DNA of 64,000 bases from Gemmatimonadota bacterium (GTDB lineage Bacteria; Gemmatimonadota; Gemmatimonadetes; Gemmatimonadales; GWC2-71-9): contig QHUL01000059.1 in the NCBI GenBank assembly GCA_003222115.1, positions 1 to 64,000 of the forward strand, read 5' to 3'. This document shows positions 15,396-28,106 of this stretch, one piece after another (position 1 is the stretch's first letter; each line of letters starts with the position of its first letter). A model generated the notes under the pieces. The model was not told the DNA's origin. It ran no database searches and worked only from the letters and a program-made list of their open reading frames with translations. The translations under genes and the position numbers were made by a program.

Positions 15396-15587
15396 CTAGG
15401 ACGCCTTCGCGACGCGGTTGGACTTGAGGCACTGGGTGCAGACGCGCAGGTGCCGCACCGTCCCGTCCACCACCGCTCGCACCCGCTGCAGGTTGGGGTA
15501 CCAGCGGCGATTGGTCTTGTTATTCGCGTGGCTGATGTTGTGCCCCGTGATGGGACCCTTGCCGCAGATTTCGCACACTCGAGCCAT
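15396..15587 (-). CDS. rpmB: 50S ribosomal protein L28 (zinc form)
   Basis: 63 residues on the minus strand, the only protein gene in the window on that strand. [20 protein letters not shown] and the closing [16 protein letters not shown] are L28; CxxC pairs at both ends mark the zinc-binding form. It is convergent with rplQ and divergent from gmd, whose ATG is only 20 bases from its own start. An inverted repeat CTCTAT/ATAGAG (15592-15606) fills that gap. rpmG, a frequent partner, is absent. Confidence 0.95.
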   Translation of the reverse strand: MARVCEICGKGPITGHNISHANNKTNRRWYPNLQRVRAVVDGTVRHLRVCTQCLKSNRVAKAS

Positions 15588-15591
15588 ACGC

Positions 15592-17578
<1,987 letters not shown>

Positions 17579-17595
<17 letters not shown>

Positions 17596-20500
17596 CCTGC
17601 AGCGCATCCTGCTCCTCGGCTCGGGCCCGATCGTGATCGGCCAGGCCGCGGAGTTCGACTACTCCGGCACGCAGGCGGTCAAGGCCCTGAAGGAAGAGGG
17701 CTACACGGTGATCCTGGTGAATTCCAACCCCGCCACGATCATGACGGACCCGGAGCTCGCCGACCGCACCTATATCGAGCCCGTCACTCCCGACTGGGTC
17801 CGCAAGGTGATCGAGCGCGAGCGCCCCGACGCGCTGCTGCCGACGATGGGGGGCCAGACGGCCCTCAACGTGGCGATGGCGCTGGCGCGCGACGGCACCC
17901 TCGAGCGCTACGGGGTCGAGCTGATCGGCGCCAACGCCCGCGCCATCCAGATGGCGGAGGACCGGGCGGAGTTCGCTGCCGCGATGGCGCGCATCGGTCT
18001 CGCGACACCGCTCGGCCGGACGGTGGGGCGGCTCGAGGAGGCGCTCGCCGCCGTGGGGCAGATCGGGTATCCGGCGGTGATTCGCCCGTCCTTCACGCTG
18101 GGTGGGACCGGCGGCGGCGTGGCCTTCAACCGGGCGGAGTTCGAGGAGCACGTCGAGCGGGCCCTGGAGCTCTCGCCCGTGCACACGACGCTGATCGAGC
18201 GCAGCGTGCTCGGCTGGAAGGAGTTCGAGCTCGAAGTGATGCGGGACCGACGCGACAACGTGGTGATCGTGTGTTCGATCGAGAACGTCGATCCCATGGG
18301 CGTCCACACCGGCGACTCGATCACGGTGGCCCCGGCCATGACCCTCACCGACCGGGAATACCAGCGGATGCGCGACGCCGCGATCGCGATCATTCGCGAG
18401 ATCGGCGTCGAGGCCGGCGGCTGCAACATCCAGTTCGCCGTGAACCCGGCCGACGGCGAGATGCTGGTGATCGAGATGAACCCGCGCGTCTCGCGCAGCT
18501 CCGCGCTCGCGTCCAAGGCCACGGGCTTCCCGATCGCGCGCATCGGGACGAAGCTCGCCGTGGGGTACACCCTCGACGAGCTGCCGAACGACATCACGCG
18601 GACCACCCCGGCGTCCTTCGAGCCGGTGCTCGACTATGTGGTCGTGAAGGTGCCGCGCTTCGCGTTCGAGAAGTTCCCGACCGCCGACTACCGGCTCACG
18701 ACGCAGATGAAGTCCGTGGGCGAGGCGATGGCGATCGGGCGCACGTTCAAGGAGGCGTTCCAGAAGGGACTGCGCGCGCTCGAGATCGGCCGCCCGGGAT
18801 GGGTCGCCGGCGCCACGGCCGCCGACGACCGCCTGACGAGCGACTCCCCCGACGATCTGCGCGTGGCGCTGCGGGTCCCGACCCCGGAGCGGATGTTCCA
18901 GATCAAGCGCGCCCTCGTGGCCGGGCTGACGGTGGAGGAGGTCGCGCAGGCGTCGCGCATCGACCCGTGGTTCCTCTATCAGATGGAAGACCTGCTGCAA
19001 GCGGAGCGCTGGTTCGTGGGGCTCCCGGAGATCGGAGCCGCCGCGCTGCGCCGCATGAAGCGCATGGGGTTCAGCGATCGCCAGCTCGCGGGGCTGCGCG
19101 GCACCGCCGAAGCGGCGCTGCGGGCGCGGCGCTGGGAGCTGGGCGTGCATCCGGCCTACAAGACCGTGGATACCTGCGCCGGCGAGTTTCCGTCGTCCAC
19201 GCCATACCTCTACAGCTCCTACGACGACGAGAACGAGTCCGAGCCGCTGGGGGAGCGGAGCATCGTCATCCTGGGCAGCGGACCGAACCGCATCGGCCAG
19301 GGTGTGGAGTTCGACTACTGCTGCGTCCGGGCGGGGCTCGCGTTCCGCGAGCTGGGGTTCAAGACGATCATGATCAACTGCAACCCCGAGACCGTCTCGA
19401 CCGACTTCGACATCTCGGACAAGCTGTACTTCGAGCCACTCACCCTGGAGGACGTGCTCGAGATCGTGCGGTGGGAGCGGCCGCTCGGAGTCGTGGTGCA
19501 GCTCGGCGGCCAGACGCCGCTGCAGCTCGCGAAGCCCCTCGAGGCGGCGGGGATACGGATCCTCGGCACCGCCCCCGACGCGATCGACGTCGCCGAGGAT
19601 CGGGAGCGGTTCGAGGCCCTGGCGCGGCGGCTCGGCATCACGCAGCCGCCCAACGGGATCGCCCGTTCCGTCGCCGAAGCCGTCGCGGTGGCCCGGCGCA
19701 TCGGCTACCCCGTGCTGGTGCGTCCGTCGTACGTGCTCGGCGGTCGCGCCATGGAGATCGTGTACGACGACGGCTCGCTGCGCGACTACTTCGAGCGGGC
19801 GGCGCGGGTGGCGCCGGAGCATCCCGTGCTCATCGATCGGTTCCTGGAAGACGCCTTCGAGGCCGACGTGGACGCGATCGCCGACGGGCGACGCTCGGTG
19901 ATCGGCGGGGTGATGCAGCACATCGAGGACGCGGGCGTTCATTCCGGCGACTCGGCGTGCGTGCTGCCACCCTATCTCATCGGGGATCGGCAGGTGGAGG
20001 AGATGCGGCGCCACACCAAGGCGTTCGCCGAGGCGCTCGGAGTGGTGGGGTTGATCAACGTCCAGTACGCCATCCAGGCCGGCGTCGTCCACGTGCTGGA
20101 GGTGAACCCCCGGGCCTCGCGCACCGTTCCCTTCGTCAGCAAGGCGACCGGAGTGCCCCTGGCCAAGCTCGCCGCCGCCGTGATGGCAGGACGCACCCTG
20201 GACGAACTGGGCATTCCCGATGACCTTCCGCTCCCCGGGGTGGCGGTCAAGGAGGCGGTCTTCCCCTTCACCAAACTCCCCGGCGTGGATACCATCCTGG
20301 GCCCGGAGATGCGCTCGACCGGGGAGGTCATGGGGTTCGCCGACAGCTTCGGGATGGCCTTCGCCAAGGCCCAGATAGCGGCGGACGGGAGCCTGCCGCT
20401 CGAGGGGACCGTGTTCGTGACGGTGAACGACTCCGACAAGCCGACCGTGGTGCCGATCGTGCGGCGCTTCCACGAGCTGGGATTCCGGATCCTGGCGACC

Positions 20501-20872
20501 GAGGGCACCGAGCGGTATCTGCGGGCGCGGGGAATCCCGGCGGAGCGGGTGGCCAAGGTGCACGAGGGGCGCCCCAACGCGATCGACCTGATCGTGTCCG
20601 GGGAGATCCATCTGCTCATCAATACGCCTCTCGGGAAGTTCACGCAGGCGGACGACTACGCGATCCGGCGTACCGCGCTGGTGCACCGAGTGCCGTACAC
20701 GACGACGATGTCGGCGGCCAGCGCCGCCTGCGACGCGATCATCGCGTTGCGCAGCCGGATCGGGAGCGTGAGGAGTCTCCAAGAATGGCACGCAAAGACG
20801 AGCGTCGGAAAGCCGGCGTCGGAGGCCGCAAGAGCAGCGCCAAGCCCGGGGCCGAGCGGCGTGCGGGCGTAG
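17579..20872 (+). CDS. carB: Carbamoyl-phosphate synthase large subunit
   Basis: 1097 residues, full length. It makes carbamoyl phosphate from bicarbonate, ammonia (from CarA) and two ATP for pyrimidines and arginine. The two homologous halves are visible: the first starts [13 protein letters not shown] at residue ~10, the second starts [14 protein letters not shown] at ~561, each with an ATP-grasp domain. An MGS-like regulatory domain starts at about 942 ([14 protein letters not shown]). carA and other pyrimidine genes are not adjacent (pyrD and pyrF are 6 kb upstream). It sits between sugar-nucleotide genes, with its start inside rmd and its end inside murB. Confidence 0.97.
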
Positions 20873-21822
20873 CCAAGCGGGCGGCGCCCAAGACCGGCGC
20901 GAAGTCCGCGGCCAAGCTCGCGGCGTCGCCCCCGCCGCCGCCCACGCCCAAGGTCAAGTTCCGCGGGCGGCTGCTGGAGCACGAACCGCTGGCGCGCTAC
21001 ACCACGTACCGGCTCGGTGGACCGGCGCGCTACTTCCTCATGCCCGCCGACGTGGAGGATGTGGCGAAGGGGATCGAGTTCGCCAACGAGCGCCGTCTGC
21101 CGTGGCTCGCGATCGGCCTGGGGTCGAACCTGCTCGTCAAAGAGAGCGGCTTCCCCGGTCTCGTGATTCGGGTCGGCAAGGGGCTGGACCGATTCGAGAT
21201 GAAGGGCGCGATCGCGATCGTCGGCGCCGGGATGCCCACCCCGATCCTGGCGCGCCGCACGGCGGAGGGAGGGTTCGCCGGGGTCGAGCGGTTCATCGGG
21301 ATCCCCGGCACGGTGGGCGGTGGCGTTTACATGAATGCCGGCGCCCACGGGGCGGAGTTCGCCGAGGTCGTCACGGAAGTGAGCGTGATGGACGGGAAGG
21401 GCAAGATCCGGCAGCTGGCCCGCAAGCAGATCTCGTTCAAGTACCGCGCCTCGAACCTCGGCGACGTTGTCGTGCTGGAGACGAAGCTGCTGCTCCTCGA
21501 GGAGGCCCCCGCCAAGCTGAAGGAGCTGCAGGGGAAGCTGTTGCGGTGGCGCAAGGCCGGGACGCCGTTCGATCAGCCGTGCGCCGGCTCGGTCTTCAAG
21601 AACCCCGGCGGTGCGAAGACGGCCGGGTCGCTCATTGATGAGTGCGGGCTCAAGGGATACGCGATCGGCGGCGCCCAGGTATCGACCATGCACGCGAACT
21701 ACTTCGTGAACACCGGTACGGCGACACCGAGCGACGTGCTGCGGCTCATCGAGCACGTGCGCAAGACGGTGCAGAAGAAGACCGGCGTGGAGTTCGAGCT
21801 GGAAGTCAAGGTGATCGGCTAG
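20785..21822 (+). CDS. murB: UDP-N-acetylenolpyruvoylglucosamine reductase with basic N-terminal tail
   Basis: 345 residues. MurB reduces UDP-GlcNAc-enolpyruvate to UDP-MurNAc with NADPH and FAD. FAD-binding GLGSNLLV, the [18 protein letters not shown] segment, and CAGSVFKNP with the proton-donating serine are all present. The first ~55 residues are an extra Lys/Ala/Pro-rich, histone-tail-like segment that overlaps the carB coding region by 88 bases. The start is supported by GAGGAG about 9 bases ahead of the ATG and by the absence of any later ATG or GTG before the conserved domain. The role of the tail is unknown. Confidence 0.93.
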   Translation: MARKDERRKAGVGGRKSSAKPGAERRAGVAKRAAPKTGAKSAAKLAASPPPPPTPKVKFRGRLLEHEPLARYTTYRLGGPARYFLMPADVEDVAKGIEFANERRLPWLAIGLGSNLLVKESGFPGLVIRVGKGLDRFEMKGAIAIVGAGMPTPILARRTAEGGFAGVERFIGIPGTVGGGVYMNAGAHGAEFAEVVTEVSVMDGKGKIRQLARKQISFKYRASNLGDVVVLETKLLLLEEAPAKLKELQGKLLRWRKAGTPFDQPCAGSVFKNPGGAKTAGSLIDECGLKGYAIGGAQVSTMHANYFVNTGTATPSDVLRLIEHVRKTVQKKTGVEFELEVKVIG

Positions 21823-22413
21823 ATGGCCGACTACTTCGTCCACGAATCGAGCTACGTCGAGGCGGGGGCGGTCGTCGGGAAGGGCACCAAGATCTGGCAC
21901 TTCTGCCACGTCATGCCGGGGGCCGTCATCGGTGAGCGCTGCACCCTGGGCCAGAACGTCGTCGTCATGCCCGGGACGCGGATCGGGAACAACTGCAAGA
22001 TCCAGAACAACGTCTCGGTCTACGAGGGCGTCGAGCTGGAGGACGACGTCTTCTGCGGGCCGTCGTGCGTCTTCACCAACGTCACCAACCCCCGCAGCTT
22101 CATCTCGCGCAAGCGCGAATTCCGGCCCACCCGCGTCAAGCGCGGCGGCTCCATCGGCGCCAACGCCACCATCGTGTGCGGGGTCACCCTGGGCGAGTAC
22201 GCCTTCATCGGTGCGGGCGCGGTCGTGACGTCCGACGTTCCCCCCTTCGGCCTGATGCTCGGGGTGCCGGCGCGGCGCGTCGGCTGGATGTGCCAGTGCG
22301 GCGAGCGCCTGCCGCTCACCGCGGGGCAGGCGACGTGCGCCGCGTGCGGCGCGCGCTACGCCGAGTCGGAGGGACTGCTGCGCCAGATTGCCCCGCCTCG
22401 GCCGCCAGGGTAA
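21823..22413 (+). CDS. wbpD: Left-handed beta-helix N-acetyltransferase, WbpD type
   Basis: 196 residues. Hexapeptide repeats ([20 protein letters not shown] and following) build a left-handed beta-helix; [26 protein letters not shown] and FTNVTNPRS match the WbpD/WlbB family, which acetylates the 3-amino group of UDP-2-acetamido-3-amino-glucuronate with acetyl-CoA. The C-terminus adds a probable zinc ribbon (CQCGERL then CAACGARY). With the next three genes it makes UDP-GlcNAc3NAcA. ATG follows the murB stop directly, so the gene is probably cotranscribed with it. Confidence 0.85.
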   Translation: MADYFVHESSYVEAGAVVGKGTKIWHFCHVMPGAVIGERCTLGQNVVVMPGTRIGNNCKIQNNVSVYEGVELEDDVFCGPSCVFTNVTNPRSFISRKREFRPTRVKRGGSIGANATIVCGVTLGEYAFIGAGAVVTSDVPPFGLMLGVPARRVGWMCQCGERLPLTAGQATCAACGARYAESEGLLRQIAPPRPPG

Positions 22414-22443
22414 ATTGTTGCGCCTTTTGACGATACCGAACAC

Positions 22444-23559
22444 ATGAACGTGCCGCTGCTGGATCTCGTGGCCCAATACCGCGGGATCAAGGATGAGCTG
22501 CTTCCGGCGGTCCAGGCGGTCATCGAGTCCCAGCAATTCATCATGGGGCCCGCCGTCGCGCAGCTTGAGGTGGAGATCGCCCGCCTGTCTCGGGCGCGGC
22601 ACGGCATCGGGTGCGCCAGCGGCACGGACGCGCTGCTGTTGCCGCTGAAGGCGCTCGCACTCGCGCCCGGCGACGAAGTGATCACGACCGCCTTCAGCTT
22701 TTTCGCCACGGGCGGCACGATCCACAATACCGGCGGCACGCCCGTCTTCGTGGACATCGACCCGGAGACGTTCAACATCTCGCCCGCCGCGGCGGAGGCG
22801 GCGCTCACGTCCCGCACCCGCGCCCTCCTTCCCGTTCACCTGTTCGGGCAGATGGCCGTGCTGGAGCGCCTGCTGCCGCTCGCCGAGCGGCGCGGGCTCC
22901 CGGTGATCGAGGACGCGGCGCAGGCGATCGGGGCACGGCGCCGCATCGCAGGCGAGTGGCGGATGGCGGGGGAGCTGGGCTGGGTCACCGGCTATTCCTT
23001 CTTTCCGAGCAAGAACCTGGGTGGTTGGGGCGACGGCGGCATGATGGTGACATCGGACGACGCGCTGGCGGACCGGCTGCGGAAGCTCCGGCTGCACGGA
23101 GGCGCCAAGCAATATTACCACGACGAGGTGGGCACGAACTCGCGGCTGGACACGCTCCAGGCCGCCGTGCTGCTCGCGAAGCTGCCGCACCTGGCCGCGT
23201 GGTCGGCGCGGCGGCGCGAGCACGCGGCCTACTATTCGCAGGCGCTCGCGGACGTGCCGCAGGTCCGGGCGCCGTGCATCGACCGCGCGAACGAGCACAT
23301 CTTCCACCAGTACACGCTGCGGGTCGAGCGACGCGACGCGCTGCAGGCGCACCTGAAGAGCAAGGGCATCGGCAGCGCAATCTACTACCCGGTCCCGCTG
23401 CACCTGCAGCGCTGCTTCAGCCATCTCGGCTACCAGCGCGGCCAGCTGCCCGAGGCGGAGCGGGCGGCGGGAGAAGTGCTCTCGCTGCCGATTTACCCGG
23501 AGCTCGCCCCCACTCAGCTCGACCAGGTCGTCGACGCGATTCGCGGGTTCTACCGGTGA
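22444..23559 (+). CDS. wbpE: DegT/DnrJ/EryC1 sugar aminotransferase, WbpE type
   Basis: 371 residues, PLP enzyme. The PLP lysine sits in FFPSKNLGGWGDGG; ASGTDALLLPL and VIEDAAQAIGA are the cofactor pocket. Given its neighbours it should transfer an amino group from glutamate to the 3-keto sugar made by the following dehydrogenase. The substrate assignment rests on context, since family members on other sugars look alike. A 30-base gap separates it from the acetyltransferase; its stop overlaps the next start (GTGA). Confidence 0.85.
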   Translation: MNVPLLDLVAQYRGIKDELLPAVQAVIESQQFIMGPAVAQLEVEIARLSRARHGIGCASGTDALLLPLKALALAPGDEVITTAFSFFATGGTIHNTGGTPVFVDIDPETFNISPAAAEAALTSRTRALLPVHLFGQMAVLERLLPLAERRGLPVIEDAAQAIGARRRIAGEWRMAGELGWVTGYSFFPSKNLGGWGDGGMMVTSDDALADRLRKLRLHGGAKQYYHDEVGTNSRLDTLQAAVLLAKLPHLAAWSARRREHAAYYSQALADVPQVRAPCIDRANEHIFHQYTLRVERRDALQAHLKSKGIGSAIYYPVPLHLQRCFSHLGYQRGQLPEAERAAGEVLSLPIYPELAPTQLDQVVDAIRGFYR

Positions 23560-24560
23560 GCCGGCTCAAGCTCGGCGTCATCGGGGCCGGAGCCTGGGGG
23601 AGGAATCACGTCCGCGCGGCGGCGGCGCTTCCGGACGTGGCGCTTACCGCCGTGTGCGACACCGACCCCAAGGTGCGCGAGCGGCTCGCCCACCAGCAGC
23701 CTGCGGCCTACGTGACCGGGGACGTCGCCGAGCTGCTGCGGCGAGTGGACGCGGCCATCGTGGCGTCCCCGGCCGCGACGCACTCGGCGATCGCGCTGCA
23801 GTGCATCGAGGCGGGGCTGCCGTGTCTCGTGGAGAAGCCGTTCGCGCTAAGCGTGCGCGATGCCGAGGCGGTGGCGCGCCGGGCCGCCGAGCGACGGGTC
23901 CCGGTCCTGGCGGGCCACCTCCTCGTGTACCATCCGGCCGTGGAGCGACTGCGGGCGCTGGTGCAGGGCGGGGAGCTCGGGCGGCTCTATTACCTCTACG
24001 GCCTGCGCGTGAACCTGGGACAGGTGCGGGCCGACGAGAACGCCCTGTGGAGCTTCGGGCCGCACGACGTTTCTGTGGCCCTGTACTTGCTCGGCGAGCC
24101 GCCCCAGCGGGTGGCCGCTCAGGGGCGGAGCTACCTGCAGCCCCAGGTCGAAGACGTCGTGTTCCTCACCATGGAGTTCGCGAGCGGCGTGCTCGCCCAC
24201 GTGCAGCTCTCGTGGCTGGACCCGCACAAGGAGCGCAAGCTGACCGTCGTCGGAGCGAAGAAGATGGTGGTGTTCGACGATATGGAGCCGCGGGAGAAGC
24301 TGCGCATCTACGACAAGGGCGTGGACCGGCCTCCCGAGTATGGATCCTACGGTGAGAGCCTCTCGATCCGGGAGGGAGACATCTTCATTCCCAAGATTCC
24401 CAATGTGGAGCCGCTCGCCGCCGAGCTGGGTCATTTTGTGCGGGTCGCGCGCGGCGCGGAGGCGCCGCGCGCGGGTGCCGAGGACGGCGTCCGGGTGGTG
24501 CGGGTGCTCGAGGCCGCGTCCCGCTCGCTGGCCGGGGGCGGCGCACCGGTGAGCCTATGA
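23556..24560 (+). CDS. wbpB: Gfo/Idh/MocA sugar dehydrogenase, WbpB type
   Basis: 334 residues, GTG start. N-terminal Rossmann fold (GVIGAGAWGRNHV) and the EKPFAL motif with the catalytic-site lysine of the family; the C-terminal alpha/beta domain includes FGPHDVSVALYLLG. In context it oxidises C3 of UDP-GlcNAcA to the 3-keto sugar that WbpE then aminates; in Pseudomonas this reaction is coupled to the aminotransferase through NAD recycling. Overlaps the next gene by four bases. Confidence 0.85.
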   Translation: MSRLKLGVIGAGAWGRNHVRAAAALPDVALTAVCDTDPKVRERLAHQQPAAYVTGDVAELLRRVDAAIVASPAATHSAIALQCIEAGLPCLVEKPFALSVRDAEAVARRAAERRVPVLAGHLLVYHPAVERLRALVQGGELGRLYYLYGLRVNLGQVRADENALWSFGPHDVSVALYLLGEPPQRVAAQGRSYLQPQVEDVVFLTMEFASGVLAHVQLSWLDPHKERKLTVVGAKKMVVFDDMEPREKLRIYDKGVDRPPEYGSYGESLSIREGDIFIPKIPNVEPLAAELGHFVRVARGAEAPRAGAEDGVRVVRVLEAASRSLAGGGAPVSL

Positions 24561-25870
24561 GCGCCAAGGCACAGCAGCCGGCCGACCTCCTCGTGGCCAA
24601 GGCGGCCGACCGCACGGCGCTCATCGGCGTCGTGGGTCTGGGCTACGTCGGGCTGCCGCTCGCGCTGGAGTTCGTGCGTGCGGGCTACCGCGTCGTCGGG
24701 TTCGACGTCAAGAGCGCGACCGTGGAGGCGCTGAACCAGGGGCGTTCGCACATCCAGGACGTGCCGGTGCAGAGCCTGGCGGCCGCGGTGCGGGCCGGGA
24801 CGTTCGCGGCGACGAGCGATCTGTCGCGGCTCAAGGAGCCGGACGTGATCTCGATCTGCGTCCCCACGCCGCTGTCCAAGACCAAGGACCCCGACGTGAG
24901 CTACGTGCTCGCCGCCACCAACTCCGTGAAGCAGACCCTACGGCGGGGCCAGCTCGTGGTGCTCGAATCCACCACCTATCCGGGGACGACGCGGGAGCTG
25001 ATGCTGCCCGCGCTCGAGAGCACGGGGCTCAAAGTGGGGAAAGACTTCTTTCTCGCCTTCTCCCCCGAACGCGTGGACCCGGGCAATCCCGCCTGGAACA
25101 CGCGCAACACGCCCAAGGTGGTGGGGGGAATCACGCCCGAGTGCCTGCGCGTCGCCGTCGCGATCTACCAGCCGGCGATCGAACGACTCGTCGCCGTGTC
25201 CTCCACGGAGGCGGCCGAGCTCGTGAAGATCCTTGAGAACACGTTCCGCAGCGTGAACATCGGTCTCGTCAACGAGATGGCGATCGTGTGCGACAAGCTC
25301 GGCGTGAACGTGTGGGAGGTGATCGACGCCGCCGCCACGAAACCGTTCGGTTTCATGAAGTTCACGCCCGGGCCCGGGCTGGGCGGGCATTGCATCCCCA
25401 TCGACCCGCACTACCTCGCGTGGAAGATGCGCGCACTCAACTACAAGACCCGTTTCATCGAGATCGCGGGCGAGGTGAACGCCGAGATGCCCGAGTTCTG
25501 GGTGGGGAAGGTGGCCGACCGGCTGAACGACCAGTCGAAGGCGATCCGCGGCAGCCGGATTCTCGTGCTCGGGGTCGCCTACAAGAAGGACGTGGAAGAC
25601 GTGCGGGAGAGCCCGGCGCTCGACGTCATCCGGCTGCTGCGACAGCGCGGGGGCACGGTCGAGTACCACGACCCGCACGTCCCGGCCCTGGACGAGGACG
25701 GGGTGACGCTGCGCTCCGTGCCACTCACGGCGGCGACGCTCCAGGCCGCCGACTGTGTGCTCATCGTCACCGATCACGCCGCCGTGGACTACGCGACGGT
25801 GGCCCGGCACGCGCGCATCCTCGTGGACACGCGGAACGTGCTGGCGCGCACGGTCAAGGACCCGCCATGA
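24557..25870 (+). CDS. wbpA: UDP-N-acetylglucosamine 6-dehydrogenase, WbpA type
   Basis: 437 residues of the UDP-glucose/UDP-ManNAc dehydrogenase superfamily. NAD motif GVVGLGYVGLPLALEF near residue 24, then FSPERVDPG, and the catalytic cysteine in PGLGGHCIPIDPHYL. The HCIPIDP form of the active site fits the UDP-HexNAc dehydrogenases rather than UDP-glucose dehydrogenase (SCFPKD, found in the next gene). It makes UDP-GlcNAcA, the first step toward UDP-GlcNAc3NAcA. ATGA overlap with the next gene. Confidence 0.87.
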   Translation: MSAKAQQPADLLVAKAADRTALIGVVGLGYVGLPLALEFVRAGYRVVGFDVKSATVEALNQGRSHIQDVPVQSLAAAVRAGTFAATSDLSRLKEPDVISICVPTPLSKTKDPDVSYVLAATNSVKQTLRRGQLVVLESTTYPGTTRELMLPALESTGLKVGKDFFLAFSPERVDPGNPAWNTRNTPKVVGGITPECLRVAVAIYQPAIERLVAVSSTEAAELVKILENTFRSVNIGLVNEMAIVCDKLGVNVWEVIDAAATKPFGFMKFTPGPGLGGHCIPIDPHYLAWKMRALNYKTRFIEIAGEVNAEMPEFWVGKVADRLNDQSKAIRGSRILVLGVAYKKDVEDVRESPALDVIRLLRQRGGTVEYHDPHVPALDEDGVTLRSVPLTAATLQAADCVLIVTDHAAVDYATVARHARILVDTRNVLARTVKDPP

Positions 25871-27186
25871 AGATCGCCGTCGTGGGAACGGGGTACGTGG
25901 GCCTCGTCGTGGGCGCCTGTCTCGCCGAGACCGGCAACGACGTCATCTGCGCGGACCTGGACGCCGCGAAGATCGCATCGCTGAAGCGCAACCGACTGCC
26001 GATCTACGAACCCGGGCTCGAGCCCCTGGTCGTCCGCAACCAGGGGCAGGGCCGGCTCGAGTTCACGACGGACGTGGGCGCCGCGATCGAGCGCTCCGAC
26101 ATTGTCTTCATCGCCGTGGGCACGCCGCCCAACGAGGATGGCTCGGCGGATCTGCAGCACGTGCTCGATGTCGCGGGCACCATCGGGCGGCACATGAACA
26201 CCGCCAAGATCGTGGCTACCAAGAGCACCGTCCCGGTGGGCACGGCCGCCAAGCTGCGCACCGAAATCGCGCGGCACACCCGCACGACGTTTCACGTCTG
26301 CTCCAACCCGGAGTTCCTCAAAGAGGGGGCCGCGGTCGAGGACTTCATGAAGCCCGACCGAGTCATCGTGGGGATCGATTCGGACGAGGCGGCGCGGGTG
26401 CTCGAAGAGCTGTATGCGCCATTCGTGCGCACCGGCAATCCGCTCATCTTCATGGACCTGCTGTCGGCCGAGATGACGAAGTACGCGGCCAACGCGATGC
26501 TCGCCACGCGCGTCTCCTTCATGAATCAGATCGCGCAGCTATGCGAAGCGGTGGGAGCCGATGTGAGCCTCGTTCGCAAGGGTATTGGCGCTGACCGACG
26601 GATCGGCCCTGCGTTTCTCTTTCCGGGCCCCGGCTACGGTGGCTCGTGCTTCCCGAAGGACGTGAAGGCCCTGATCCGGACCGGGGAGGAGCGGGCGGTG
26701 TCGCTCGATATCCTCCAGGCCGTCGAGGCGGCGAACGAGCGCCAGAAGCGTGTGCTGTTCGAGAAGCTGCACCAGCACTTCGCTGGCAAGCTCGCCGGCA
26801 CGACGATCGCCGTCTGGGGCCTTTCCTTCAAGGCAGAGACCGACGATGTGCGCGAGAGCCCGGCGCTCGTGCTCGTGGAGGCACTGCTCGCCGCGGGGGC
26901 CGCGGTGCGGGTCCACGACCCAGCCGCGCTCGAGGCCGCGCGCCTCCGCCTGGGCGATCGGGTCGCCTACGCGTCCCACGCCTACGACGCGCTCGAGGGC
27001 GCGTCGGCGCTCGCGGTGGTGACCGAGTGGCTCGAGTACCGCAACCCGGACTTCGACCGCATCAAGCGTCTGCTGCAGCGCCCCCTCATCGTGGACGGAC
27101 GCAACCTGTACGAGCCCGCTCGCCTGGCGCGGCTGGGCTTCACCTACGACAGCATCGGCCGCCGCGTCGCATGCGCGCCCTCGTAA
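25867..27186 (+). CDS. ugd: UDP-glucose 6-dehydrogenase
   Basis: 439 residues. It oxidises UDP-glucose twice to UDP-glucuronate. NAD motif [41 protein letters not shown]; catalytic cysteine in [32 protein letters not shown] before the C-terminal nucleotide-binding domain. The product feeds the decarboxylase encoded next and the epimerase after it. Its end overlaps the UXS start by 16 bases. Confidence 0.95.
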   Translation: MKIAVVGTGYVGLVVGACLAETGNDVICADLDAAKIASLKRNRLPIYEPGLEPLVVRNQGQGRLEFTTDVGAAIERSDIVFIAVGTPPNEDGSADLQHVLDVAGTIGRHMNTAKIVATKSTVPVGTAAKLRTEIARHTRTTFHVCSNPEFLKEGAAVEDFMKPDRVIVGIDSDEAARVLEELYAPFVRTGNPLIFMDLLSAEMTKYAANAMLATRVSFMNQIAQLCEAVGADVSLVRKGIGADRRIGPAFLFPGPGYGGSCFPKDVKALIRTGEERAVSLDILQAVEAANERQKRVLFEKLHQHFAGKLAGTTIAVWGLSFKAETDDVRESPALVLVEALLAAGAAVRVHDPAALEAARLRLGDRVAYASHAYDALEGASALAVVTEWLEYRNPDFDRIKRLLQRPLIVDGRNLYEPARLARLGFTYDSIGRRVACAPS

Positions 27187-28106
27187 CCGGGGCCGGGGGC
27201 TTCCTCGGTTCCCACCTGTGCGACCGCCTGCTCGCCCAGGGCCACCGCGTCGTGGGGATGGACAACTATGTCACCGGCAGCCCCGCCAACATCGCCCACC
27301 TCGAGCACCACCCCCACTTTCAGCTCGTCCGTCACGACGTCACGACCTTCATCGAGATCGAAGGGCCGCTCGACGGCGTGCTGCACTTCGCGAGTCCCGC
27401 CAGCCCGGTGGACTATCTCGAGCTCCCCATCCAGACGCTGAAGGTGGGCTCGCTCGGCACCCACAAGGCGCTCGGTCTCGCCAAGGCAAAGGGCGCCCGC
27501 TTCCTGCTGGCCTCGACGTCGGAAGTCTACGGGGATCCGCTCCTCCATCCGCAGCCCGAGAGCTACTGGGGCAACGTCAACCCCGTCGGCCCGCGCGGCG
27601 TGTACGACGAGGCCAAGCGCTTCGCCGAGGCGATGACGATGGCGTATCACCGCTACCACGGCCTGGACACGCGCATCGTGCGGATCTTCAACACCTACGG
27701 TCCGCGGATGCGACCCCACGACGGGCGGGTGGTGTCGAACTTCATCGTGCAGGCGCTGCAAGCGAAGCCGCTCACAGTCTACGGTGACGGCTCGCAGACG
27801 CGCTCTTTCTGCTACGTCGACGACCTGATCGAAGGGATCGTGCGGCTGTTCGAGGGCGGCGGACCCGACCCCGTCAACATCGGCAACCCGCGCGAATTCA
27901 CCGTGGGCGAGCTGGCTGAGCTCGTGCTGCGGCTCACCGGCAGCGGCAGCGCGATCGTCGAGCGACCGCTCCCCGTCGACGACCCCAAGGTCCGCCAGCC
28001 CGACATCACGCGGGCGCGCACCCTGCTCGGCTGGGAGCCACGCGTCTCCCTCGAGGACGGCCTGCGCCGCACCATCGAGTACTTCCGGGCCGCGATCGAC
28101 GGATGA
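27171..28106 (+). CDS. uxs: UDP-glucuronate decarboxylase (UDP-xylose synthase)
   Basis: 311 residues from the ATG at 27171. SDR enzyme with NAD motif [37 protein letters not shown] is highly characteristic of UXS, as is [16 protein letters not shown] followed by [11 protein letters not shown] with the YxxxK pair. It converts UDP-GlcA to UDP-xylose with internal NAD recycling. Soluble here: no transmembrane anchor as in the plant and animal Golgi forms. ATGA overlap with the next gene. Confidence 0.93.
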   Translation: MRALVTGAGGFLGSHLCDRLLAQGHRVVGMDNYVTGSPANIAHLEHHPHFQLVRHDVTTFIEIEGPLDGVLHFASPASPVDYLELPIQTLKVGSLGTHKALGLAKAKGARFLLASTSEVYGDPLLHPQPESYWGNVNPVGPRGVYDEAKRFAEAMTMAYHRYHGLDTRIVRIFNTYGPRMRPHDGRVVSNFIVQALQAKPLTVYGDGSQTRSFCYVDDLIEGIVRLFEGGGPDPVNIGNPREFTVGELAELVLRLTGSGSAIVERPLPVDDPKVRQPDITRARTLLGWEPRVSLEDGLRRTIEYFRAAIDG

